DNA of 5,110 bases. Source: an uncultured Pseudomonadota bacterium. GTDB lineage: Bacteria; Pseudomonadota; Gammaproteobacteria; Steroidobacterales; Steroidobacteraceae. The stretch is from positions 1-5,110 of the forward strand of contig CAITAM010000231.1 in the NCBI GenBank assembly GCA_903890265.1, read 5' to 3'. Positions within the stretch are counted from its first letter, which is position 1; each line of letters opens with the position of its first letter. The translations under genes and the position numbers were made by a program. Of this stretch, positions 1-5,110 are shown in pieces. Below the pieces are notes generated by a model. That model saw nothing but the letters and a program-made list of their open reading frames with translations, made no database searches and was not told where the DNA came from.

Positions 1-111
1 CTCAACCAGGCACTCGGCCGGCGAGTCCATCTGGAACTCTGGGTCAAGGTCAAGGAAAACTGGGCCGACAGCGCCAACGCGCTCAAGGCTTTCGGCTACG
101 AGGGTTCATGA
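1..111 (+). CDS. era: GTPase Era, C-terminal end (partial)
   Basis: The window opens inside this gene; only the last 36 codons and the TGA stop at 109-111 are present. The translated tail contains HLELWVKVKENWAD followed by ALKAFGY, which matches the end of the KH RNA-binding domain of Era (E. coli Era ends with the very similar HLELWVKVKSGWAD and ALRSLGY). Era is an essential GTPase that binds the 3' end of 16S rRNA and helps mature the 30S subunit; the KH domain makes the RNA contact. The GTPase domain lies outside the window and cannot be assessed. The stop overlaps the recO start as ATGA, and recO follows era in E. coli too, which supports the identification. Identity is secure from the tail plus gene order. 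Confidence 0.93.
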   Translation, partial: LNQALGRRVHLELWVKVKENWADSANALKAFGYEGS

Positions 112-866
112 GCCGGCGTGAGAGTGTCCAGCAGCAGCCGGCCTACCTGCTGCACCACCGCCCGTTCCGCGACACGAGCCGGATACTCGAGCTCTACACG
201 CGCGATCACGGCCGGATCACCGCCTTTGCGCGCGGCGCGCGCGGTGGCAAGAATGGCTGGGCCGCGCTGTTGCGACCCTTCGCGCCGCTCCTCGTGTCCT
301 ACCTCGGTGTCGCGCACGGCGATGCGGTGACGCTGACCGGCGTCGAGGCGGTGGCGGGCCCGCAGTCGCTGCCGCCGGCGCGGATACTGTCCGGGTTCTA
401 TCTCAACGAACTCCTCATCAAGCTCTGCCCGCGCGGCGAGGCCCAGCCCGACCTGTACGAGATCTATGCCGACACGGTCAGAGAACTCGCCGGCGGGGCC
501 GACGAGGTTCGTACGCTGCGCCTGTTTGAGAAACGGCTGCTCGATGCGCTCGGCTATGGCGTCGACTACACCCGCATCGAGAGCACCGCCGCCGAGGTGC
601 AGCCCGGCCGTTTCTACCGGGTGCGTCCGGAGCGCGGCGTCGAGGCCGAAGTCGACGCGGCCGGCGGCGCGCACGTCTACCTCGGGCAGCACCTGCTGTC
701 CGTGGCCGCCGAGGCCCTGCACGAGCCCGAGGCCGTGCAGGCGGCCCGCGGCCTCCTGCAGGCGGCACTGGCCGGGCCGCTCGACGGCCGTGCGCTCGGC
801 AGCCGCACCGTCGCCCGCGCGCTCAAGGACCTGTCCGACAACCCCGTGACCGGGAGAACTCCATGA
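108..866 (+). CDS. recO: DNA repair protein RecO
   Basis: This encodes 252 residues, close to the 242 of E. coli RecO. RecO works with RecR (and RecF) to load RecA onto SSB-coated single-stranded DNA at gaps and also anneals complementary strands. The N-terminal OB-fold region is recognisable: YLLHHRPFRDTS at about 13-24, then GRITAFARGAR at 34-44 and LLRPFAPLL at 53-61. The helical C-terminal region carries the family signatures GFYLNELL at 95-102 and LFEKRLLDALGYGVDY at 138-153. Only one cysteine (C106) is present, so the four-cysteine zinc site of some RecO proteins (for example Deinococcus) is absent, as in the E. coli protein. The ATG at 108 overlaps the era stop (ATGA); a GAGGG at 100-104 lies only 3 nt upstream, closer than usual, so translation is probably coupled to era. 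An in-frame GTG at 126 is a less likely alternative start. Confidence 0.95.
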   Translation: MSRRESVQQQPAYLLHHRPFRDTSRILELYTRDHGRITAFARGARGGKNGWAALLRPFAPLLVSYLGVAHGDAVTLTGVEAVAGPQSLPPARILSGFYLNELLIKLCPRGEAQPDLYEIYADTVRELAGGADEVRTLRLFEKRLLDALGYGVDYTRIESTAAEVQPGRFYRVRPERGVEAEVDAAGGAHVYLGQHLLSVAAEALHEPEAVQAARGLLQAALAGPLDGRALGSRTVARALKDLSDNPVTGRTP

Positions 867-1609
867 CCACCCATCCCGCGACGCCGATTGCGCTCGGCGT
901 CAACGTCGACCACGTAGCGACGCTGCGCCAGGCACGCCGCGCCACCTATCCCGACCCGCTGCACGCGGCGCTCGTCGCCGAGCAGGCCGGCGCCGACAGC
1001 ATCACGGTCCATCTGCGCGAAGACCGGCGCCACATCCAGGACCACGACGTCGAGCGGATGACGGGTTCGCTCAAGACGCATATGAACCTGGAACTCGCCG
1101 CGGTTCCGGCCATGGTCGATATCGCGCTCAGGCTCCGTCCCGCCGACGTCTGCCTCGTCCCGGAACGGCGCGAGGAGGTGACTACCGAGGGCGGCCTTGA
1201 TGTCGTCGGCCAGCGCGCGGCACTCGCCCGCGAGGTCGGACGGCTGGCGGCCGCCGGTATCCGCGTGTCGCTCTTCATCGATCCGGACGAGACGCAGATC
1301 GTTGCCGCGCGCGAGGTGGGCGCGCCGGTCATCGAGCTGCACACCGGGCGCTACTCGGACGCGCACGGGGCCGCGAGCGCGGCCGAACTCGCGCGGCTGC
1401 GCCGCGCGACGACCTGCGGCCTGGCCGAGGGACTCGTGGTCAACGCGGGCCATGGCCTGCACTACCACAACGTGCACGCGGTCGCCGCGATCGACGGCAT
1501 TGCCGAGCTCAACATCGGGCACGCGATCGTGGCCCGCGCCGTCTACGACGGCTTTGCCGCGGCGGTCGCCGAGATGAAGCGGCTGATGCGCGAGGCCCGG
1601 GGCCGGTGA
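863..1609 (+). CDS. pdxJ: Pyridoxine 5'-phosphate synthase PdxJ
   Basis: PdxJ condenses 3-amino-2-oxopropyl phosphate with 1-deoxy-D-xylulose 5-phosphate to pyridoxine 5'-phosphate, the ring-closing step of the DXP-dependent vitamin B6 pathway in the cytoplasm. The 248-residue product is full length (E. coli 243) and is a TIM barrel. Visible motifs include GVNVDHVATLRQAR at 12-25, TVHLREDRRHI at 48-58, MNLE at 74-77, VTTEGGLDV at 106-114, and VNAGHGL at 193-199. By alignment to E. coli, H50, E77 and H197 correspond to the catalytic H45, E72 and H193, so the active site looks intact. The ATG overlaps the recO stop as ATGA and is preceded by GGGAG (852-856), 6 nt upstream. Position between recO and acpS is the standard gammaproteobacterial order. 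Confidence 0.97.
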   Translation: MTTHPATPIALGVNVDHVATLRQARRATYPDPLHAALVAEQAGADSITVHLREDRRHIQDHDVERMTGSLKTHMNLELAAVPAMVDIALRLRPADVCLVPERREEVTTEGGLDVVGQRAALAREVGRLAAAGIRVSLFIDPDETQIVAAREVGAPVIELHTGRYSDAHGAASAAELARLRRATTCGLAEGLVVNAGHGLHYHNVHAVAAIDGIAELNIGHAIVARAVYDGFAAAVAEMKRLMREARGR

Positions 1610-2004
1610 TCTTCGGGATCGGAACCGACGTCGTCGAGATCCGGCGTATCGACGAAGCCTACGAGCGGTTTGCCCTGCATTTCGTGGCGCGGCTCCTGAT
1701 GCCCGAGGAGCGGGTGCTGTTCGACGCCCGGGCGCTGAAGTCGCGCGGCCACGCCGTGCGCTTTCTGGCGCAGCGCTTCGCGGCCAAGGAAGCGATCGTC
1801 AAGGCACTCGGCACCGGCTTCGCGCACGGCATGTGGATCCGCGACTGCGGCGTGCTGCCCAATGCCTGGGGTCGGCCGGAAGTCGTCTGGTCGCCGCGTG
1901 GCGAGCAGGTCCGGGTGGCGCTTGGCGCCGGCGCGGGTCACGTGACGCTCACCGACGAGGCGGGACTGGTGGTGGCGGTTGCCGTGCTCGAGAAGGCTTC
2001 GTGA
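1606..2004 (+). CDS. acpS: Holo-[acyl-carrier-protein] synthase AcpS
   Basis: AcpS transfers the 4'-phosphopantetheine arm of coenzyme A to a serine of apo-ACP, activating it for fatty acid synthesis. The 132-residue product is of normal size for this small trimeric enzyme (E. coli 126). The N-terminal motif GIGTDVVEIRRI (4-15) contains the metal-binding Asp at residue 8, and RFAAKEAIVKALGTG (57-71) contains the second metal ligand Glu62 and the CoA-contacting lysines. HVTLTDE near the C-terminus is also typical. The start is a GTG at 1606 overlapping the pdxJ stop (GTGA); it places the GIGTD motif directly at the N-terminus, as in the family. A GAGG at 1592-1595 lies 10 nt upstream. pdxJ–acpS coupling is known from E. 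coli. Confidence 0.95.
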   Translation: MIFGIGTDVVEIRRIDEAYERFALHFVARLLMPEERVLFDARALKSRGHAVRFLAQRFAAKEAIVKALGTGFAHGMWIRDCGVLPNAWGRPEVVWSPRGEQVRVALGAGAGHVTLTDEAGLVVAVAVLEKAS

Positions 2005-2006
2005 GG
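1991..2006 (+). promoter_or_regulatory. Two candidate ribosome binding sites for rlmD
   Basis: AGAAGG at 1991-1996 lies 4 nt before the GTG at 2001, and GAGG at 2003-2006 lies 6 nt before the GTG at 2013. The spacing favours 2013, while the GTGA overlap with acpS, repeated at other junctions in this block, favours 2001. The two choices differ by four residues ahead of the TRAM domain, so the sequence alone does not settle it. Confidence 0.4.
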
Positions 2007-3305
2007 CCGCCCGTGGCCAACGAGTCGGTGACGATCACCGCGCTCGCGCACGACGGACGCGGAATCGCGCGCATCGACGGCAAGGCCGTGTTCGTCCCCG
2101 GTGCACTGCCGGATGAGCAGGTGACCATCCGCCGGCGGCCGCGGCGTGGTTCGTACGACGAGGCGGAACTCGTGTCCGTCGAGGTGGCCTCGGTCGAGCG
2201 GACCGCACCGCGCTGCACGGCCTACGGGGTGTGCGGCGGCTGTTCGCTGCAGCATGCCTCGGCGGACCTGCAGCGGCGGGCGAAGCACGGTGCACTCGTC
2301 GATGAACTGTCGCGGATCGGCAAGGTCAGTCCCGCGGAGTGGCTGCCGCCGTTGACCGGCCCGGAGTACGGCTACCGGCGCCGGGCGCGCCTTGGCGTCA
2401 AGTACGTCGCGAAGAAGGGACGGGTGCTGGTCGGCTTCCGTGAGCGGGCGGCACCGTACGTGGCCGACGTGTCGGTCTGCGAGGTCCTGACGGCACCGGT
2501 CGGCACGCTGATCGAGCCGCTGGCCGCACTGATCGGCCGGCTGACGATCCGCGAGAGCGTGCCACAGATCGAAGTGGCGGTCGGCGACGGCACGACCGCC
2601 CTGGTGTTTCGGGTGCTGGCACCGCCAACGCCGGCCGACGAGGCCGAATTGCTCTCCTTCGCCGCGACGCACGATGTCGACCTCTGGCTGCAGACCGGGG
2701 GCCTGGCGACCGCGGCGCCGCTCGGCGCATCCCGCCCGCTCCGCTACCGGCTCGATGCCGATGACGTGACACTCGACTTTCGTCCGCTCGATTTCATCCA
2801 GGTCAACGGCGACCTCAACGCCCGCATGGTCAGCCTCGCGCTGGAGTGGCTCGCGGCAGGGCCCGACGACTCGGTGCTCGATCTGTTCTGCGGGCTCGGT
2901 AACTTCACCCTGCCGATTGCGCGCCGCGCGGGGCACGTGCACGGTGTCGAGGGGGAGGCCGGGCTGATCGAGCGGGCCCGTGCGAATGCCGCGGCCAACG
3001 GCCTTGCCAATGCCGAGTTCTCGGTCGCGAACCTCGCCCAGGACTGCAGTGATCTGCCGTTCACCCGCACGGCATTTACCCGGGTACTGCTCGATCCGCC
3101 GCGGGTCGGTGCGCGGGAGATGCTGCCGCTGATCGCGAAGCTTCGGCCGGCGCGGGTCGTGTATATTTCCTGCCACCCGGGCAGTCTGGCGCGCGATGCG
3201 GGGATCCTGGTGCACGAACACGGCTTCCGGCTGCGCGCGGCGGGCATCATGGACATGTTCCCGCACACGGCCCACGTCGAGTCGATCGCGGTGTTCGAGC
3301 CCTGA
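2001..3305 (+). CDS. rlmD: 23S rRNA (uracil-1939-C5)-methyltransferase RlmD
   Basis: RlmD (formerly RumA) uses S-adenosylmethionine to methylate C5 of U1939 in 23S rRNA. From a GTG at 2001 the product has 434 residues, essentially the E. coli length (433). Domains in order: an N-terminal TRAM RNA-binding domain (about 5-65), with AHDGRGIARIDGKAVFVPG at 16-34; a 4Fe-4S cluster site with C72, C78, C81 (Cx5CxxC) and C160; and the methyltransferase domain. In the last, IQVN contains Q267, VLDLFCGLGNFT (292-303) binds SAM, LLDPPR contains D365, SCHPGSLARD contains the nucleophile C391, and HVES contains the general-base E427. All match E. coli sites within about three residues. SCHP replaces the SCNP of E. 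coli, a mild variant. The frame is open upstream to 1833, but that part overlaps acpS and lacks homology. The GTG overlaps the acpS stop (GTGA); a second GTG at 2013 is possible. Confidence 0.95.
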   Translation: MRPPVANESVTITALAHDGRGIARIDGKAVFVPGALPDEQVTIRRRPRRGSYDEAELVSVEVASVERTAPRCTAYGVCGGCSLQHASADLQRRAKHGALVDELSRIGKVSPAEWLPPLTGPEYGYRRRARLGVKYVAKKGRVLVGFRERAAPYVADVSVCEVLTAPVGTLIEPLAALIGRLTIRESVPQIEVAVGDGTTALVFRVLAPPTPADEAELLSFAATHDVDLWLQTGGLATAAPLGASRPLRYRLDADDVTLDFRPLDFIQVNGDLNARMVSLALEWLAAGPDDSVLDLFCGLGNFTLPIARRAGHVHGVEGEAGLIERARANAAANGLANAEFSVANLAQDCSDLPFTRTAFTRVLLDPPRVGAREMLPLIAKLRPARVVYISCHPGSLARDAGILVHEHGFRLRAAGIMDMFPHTAHVESIAVFEP

Positions 3306-3314
3306 GCAGGGCTC
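3297..3314 (+). other. Perfect stem-loop spanning the rlmD stop codon
   Basis: GAGCCCT (3297-3303) is followed by the four bases GAGC and then AGGGCTC (3308-3314), giving a perfect 7-bp, mostly G/C stem with a tetraloop. The TGA stop of rlmD (3303-3305) sits at the top of the 5' arm and in the loop. It opens the only real intergenic gap in the window (3306-3355). It lacks the run of T's needed for a canonical intrinsic terminator; downstream there is only a short GATTTG. It may be a weak terminator, an RNA-stability element or a chance structure in GC-rich DNA. The rest of the 50-bp gap shows no convincing promoter. Confidence 0.4.
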
Positions 3315-3355
3315 CCGTCGGATTTGCGGTTGCGGTCAGCGGAGCAGCGGTCGAC

Positions 3356-3853
3356 ATGGCAGTCGAAATCGAGCGGAAATTTCTCGTGCGCGATGACGCC
3401 TGGCGGCGGCTGACCGATGGCGGCACGCGACTCGTGCAGGCCTACCTCGCCAACACCGGCCTGGCCTCCGTGCGGGTGCGCATCGCGGGAAGTGCCGCGT
3501 GGCTCAGCGTCAAGTCGATGACCCGCGGCCTGTCGCGCAGCGAATTCGAATACGCCGTACCGCTCGCCGATGCCGAGGCGATGCTCGCGACGTTGTGTGC
3601 CGGTCCGCGCATCGACAAGGTCCGCTACTGCGTGGCCTGCGGGCCGCATACCTGGGAGATCGACGTGTTTGACGGGGACAACGCGGGGCTCGTCGTGGCC
3701 GAGATCGAGCTTGGCAGCGAAGACGAGGCGTTCGACCGTCCGTCGTGGCTGGGCGACGAGGTCACGCACCTCGAGCGGTACTACAACGTCCGCCTCGTTG
3801 ACCGTCCCTACGCGCGCTGGAGCGATGCCGAGCGTGCGGGAGGCCTGCCGTGA
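3356..3853 (+). CDS. CYTH-domain protein, probable inorganic triphosphatase (TTM family)
   Basis: The 165-residue product is a single complete CYTH (triphosphate tunnel metalloenzyme) domain. The hallmark ExExK is EIERK at residues 4-8. Further tunnel residues are visible in order: QAYL (28-31), VRVRI (39-43), LSVKS (50-54), SEFEY (62-66), DKVRY (87-91), WEIDVF (100-105), AEIEL (115-119), and EVTHLERYYN (135-144). These alternating acidic and basic residues bind metal ion and a triphosphate chain. Small bacterial members of this type (for example the characterised Nitrosomonas europaea enzyme) hydrolyse inorganic tripolyphosphate; the adenylate cyclase class IV and thiamine triphosphatase activities of other CYTH proteins are possible but less likely. 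The exact substrate is inferred. The ATG at 3356 is the first start codon after the upstream gap and places ExExK at the expected N-terminal position; GGAG at 3341-3344 is 11 nt away, a rather long spacing. The stop overlaps the nagZ start. No signal peptide is seen, so it is cytoplasmic. Confidence 0.88.
   Translation: MAVEIERKFLVRDDAWRRLTDGGTRLVQAYLANTGLASVRVRIAGSAAWLSVKSMTRGLSRSEFEYAVPLADAEAMLATLCAGPRIDKVRYCVACGPHTWEIDVFDGDNAGLVVAEIELGSEDEAFDRPSWLGDEVTHLERYYNVRLVDRPYARWSDAERAGGLP
3838..3843 (+). promoter_or_regulatory. Ribosome binding site for nagZ
   Basis: GGGAGG lies inside the end of the CYTH gene, 6 nt before the GTG at 3850. It is a strong Shine-Dalgarno match and supports that GTG as the nagZ start, despite the overlap with the CYTH gene stop (GTGA). 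Confidence 0.7.
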
Positions 3854-4914
3854 GCCTCGGGCCGCTGATGGTCGACGTCGCGGGCCGTTCGCTGCTGCCC
3901 GAGGACCGGGACGTGCTCGAGCACCCGCTGGTCGGCTCCGTCATCCTCTTCAGTCGCAACTTCGAGAGCGTGCCGCAGGTGGCCTCCCTGGTCGCCGAGA
4001 TCCGCGCGCTGAGGCGCCCGCCGCTCCTCATTGCGGTCGATCACGAGGGTGGGCGCGTGCAGCGCTTTCGCCAGGGTTTTACCGTACTGCCGCCCATGCG
4101 TGCGCTCGGCCGCGCACACGAAGCGAATCCGGTGCTCGCGCGCGAGCAGGCACGACGCGTCGGCTGGCTGCTGGCCGCCGAATTGCGCGCGGTCGGCATC
4201 GATCTCGCGTTCAGCCCGGTGGTCGATCTTGACTACGGCGTGTCGGAAATCATCGGCGACCGTTCCTTTCACCGGGATGCGGCCGTCGTCGCAACCCTCG
4301 GCATCGCGCTGATGGCGGGCATGCGCGAGGCGGGCATGGCCGCCACGGCGAAGCACTTCCCGGGGCACGGTGCCGTGGTGGCCGACAGCCACGTGGCGCT
4401 GCCGACCGACCGGCGCGAGCTCGCGGATCTCGACGCCGATATCACTCCCTACCGGCGGCTGATCGCGAACGGGCTGCCGTCGGTCATGGCGGCGCATGTC
4501 GTGTTTCCGGACGTCGACTCGCTGCCGGCCAGCCTGTCGGCACGCTGGATCGGCCGCATCCTGCGCCAGGACCTCGATTTCCGCGGTGCGGTCTTCGCCG
4601 ACGACCTGTCGATGGCCGGCGCGGCCGCCTTCGGTGACATCGTCGAGCGCGCGCGTCTGGCGTGGGCGGCCGGCTGCGACGTACTGCCGGTCTGCAACGA
4701 CCGGGCGGCGGTGATCCGGGTACTCGAGTCGGGGGTCCTCGAACCCGAGCCCGTGCGCGCGCTGCGCCTTGCGCGGTTACACGGACGCGGCTTCGTCGAC
4801 GCGGGCTCGATGGCCGCGCTCCTGGCATCGCCCGAGTGGCAGCGCTGCCGCGCCACGGTGGACGAGCTCCTGCGCCCGCCGCCGGCGCTTGCGCTCGGCG
4901 GGGAGGGTGCGTGA
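3850..4914 (+). CDS. nagZ: Beta-N-acetylhexosaminidase NagZ (glycoside hydrolase family 3)
   Basis: NagZ removes N-acetylglucosamine from GlcNAc-1,6-anhydroMurNAc (with or without peptide) in the cytoplasm during peptidoglycan recycling. In organisms with inducible AmpC its products can act as the beta-lactamase induction signal; nothing here shows ampC or ampR. The 354-residue product (E. coli 341) is a single GH3 barrel without the extra C-terminal domain of larger GH3 enzymes. Motifs: GSVILFSRNF near the N-terminus, DHEGGRVQRF (64-73), FSPVVDLD (121-128), GDRSFH (136-141), KHFPGHG (168-174), ADSH (178-181) with the flexible-loop Asp179/His181 acid-base pair, and ADDLSM (250-255), where D251 aligns with the family nucleophile. 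The active site looks complete. No signal peptide is present, as expected for the cytoplasmic enzyme. The GTG start overlaps the CYTH gene stop. The last dozen or so residues (rich in Pro, Ala, Gly) are a non-conserved tail. Confidence 0.96.
   Translation: MSLGPLMVDVAGRSLLPEDRDVLEHPLVGSVILFSRNFESVPQVASLVAEIRALRRPPLLIAVDHEGGRVQRFRQGFTVLPPMRALGRAHEANPVLAREQARRVGWLLAAELRAVGIDLAFSPVVDLDYGVSEIIGDRSFHRDAAVVATLGIALMAGMREAGMAATAKHFPGHGAVVADSHVALPTDRRELADLDADITPYRRLIANGLPSVMAAHVVFPDVDSLPASLSARWIGRILRQDLDFRGAVFADDLSMAGAAAFGDIVERARLAWAAGCDVLPVCNDRAAVIRVLESGVLEPEPVRALRLARLHGRGFVDAGSMAALLASPEWQRCRATVDELLRPPPALALGGEGA
4901..4906 (+). promoter_or_regulatory. Ribosome binding site for the gene starting at 4914
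   Basis: GGGAGG sits at the very end of nagZ, 7 nt before the ATG at 4914. It is one of the best Shine-Dalgarno matches in the window and is the main evidence that the truncated reading frame at the right edge is a real gene. A GC-rich inverted repeat (CCCGCCG at 4875-4881 with CGGCGGG at 4896-4902) covers its first two bases, so its access could depend on ribosomes translating the end of nagZ. Confidence 0.65.
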
Positions 4915-5110
4915 TGGACCTATCGCCGGAACTGCTGCTCGCGCTCCTCGCCCACCTGCCGGAGGGCGTGCTGTTGCTCGACCTGCGCGAGGAAGGGCCG
5001 ATGGTGCTCTACGCCAACGGCGAAGCCGGCGGCGTGCTGGGGCCGTCGCCGCTCGCCGCTGTGCTGGGGCTGGCAGCCGAGGGCCCGGAGATGACCGCCC
5101 TCGTCGAGAA
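4914..5110 (+). CDS. Possible PAS-type sensory/signalling protein, N-terminal part (partial)
   Basis: An open frame starts at ATG 4914, overlaps the nagZ stop by one base (TGATG), and runs off the window after 65 codons with no stop. A strong GGGAGG precedes it by 7 nt. The visible protein begins with a leucine-rich helix-like stretch (LLLALLAHLPEGVLLLDL), then VLYANGEAGGVLG at about residues 33-45. The pattern of a hydrophobic helix, PEGVLLLD, then an acidic turn and YAN followed by a small-residue helix resembles the start of PAS domains in sensor kinases and diguanylate cyclases. This is a pattern-based guess from one partial domain; the output domain is beyond the window and no function can be assigned. 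No signal peptide or clear membrane segment is seen in this part. Confidence 0.6.
   Translation, partial: MDLSPELLLALLAHLPEGVLLLDLREEGPMVLYANGEAGGVLGPSPLAAVLGLAAEGPEMTALVE

Noticed and set aside
108..866. Absence of zinc-binding cysteines in RecO
   Set aside because: The cysteine cluster is found in only part of the RecO family; E. coli-type RecO also lacks it, so this is normal for the lineage.
677..1522. 281-codon open frame on the minus strand opposite recO and pdxJ
   Set aside because: Shadow of pdxJ and recO codon use; the sense strand carries full PdxJ catalytic motifs.
1833..2000. Upstream 56-codon extension of the rlmD frame
   Set aside because: It lies inside acpS. Its composition is that of an out-of-frame GC-rich translation, and the RlmD family begins near residue 1 of the 2001 start, giving the expected length.
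3162..3167. TATATT resembling a -10 promoter element inside rlmD
   Set aside because: It falls in the codons just before the conserved SC of the catalytic motif, and I see no suitable -35 element at the right spacing.
1938..3275. 445-codon open frame on the minus strand opposite rlmD
   Set aside because: It is antisense to a protein with complete catalytic and iron-sulfur motifs. Its translation shows no recognisable domain, and long antisense frames are expected in DNA with such strong G/C third-position bias.
2744..3769. 341-codon open frame on the minus strand spanning the rlmD end and CYTH gene
   Set aside because: It has no recognisable motifs, lies opposite two well-supported genes and is explained by codon bias.
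3570..4232. 220-codon + strand frame across the CYTH/nagZ junction
   Set aside because: It is Arg/Ala-rich out-of-frame translation overlapping two genes with intact motifs; not a real gene.

Overview
This is an ordinary-looking chromosomal window from a high-G+C bacterium, most likely a gammaproteobacterium. The order era–recO–pdxJ–acpS is the classical arrangement seen in E. coli and relatives downstream of rnc. PdxJ, RlmD and NagZ all align closely with their E. coli counterparts as I remember them. The strong G/C bias at third codon positions suggests a GC-rich lineage (for example near the Xanthomonadales, Chromatiales or Ectothiorhodospira groups). That placement is an inference; no rRNA or other marker is present to fix it.

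Layout, all on the + strand: the last 36 codons of era (GTPase, KH domain end; 1-111), recO (108-866), pdxJ (863-1609), acpS (1606-2004), rlmD/rumA (2001-3305, GTG start inferred), a CYTH-fold triphosphatase-like gene (3356-3853), nagZ (3850-4914), and the first 65 codons of a gene that resembles the start of a PAS-type sensory protein (4914 to beyond the window). Nearly every junction is a 4-nt ATGA/GTGA overlap, or a 1-nt TGATG overlap at the last one. The exception is the 50-bp gap after rlmD, which begins with a perfect 7-bp stem-loop across the rlmD stop codon. No base of the window is far from a gene, and no promoter is convincing.

The block therefore reads as one long, probably translationally coupled, housekeeping transcription unit. 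It covers ribosome maturation (Era, RlmD), recombinational repair (RecO), pyridoxal phosphate synthesis (PdxJ), carrier-protein activation for fatty acid synthesis (AcpS), polyphosphate or triphosphate hydrolysis (CYTH protein) and peptidoglycan recycling (NagZ). The products do not form a single pathway; shared growth-linked expression is the simplest reading.

I found no tRNA, rRNA, mobile element, CRISPR array, direct repeat family or sign of horizontal transfer. I see no evidence for a previously undescribed system here. The points most worth a second look are the stem-loop between rlmD and the CYTH gene, the CYTH–nagZ pairing, and the truncated sensor-like gene at the right edge.
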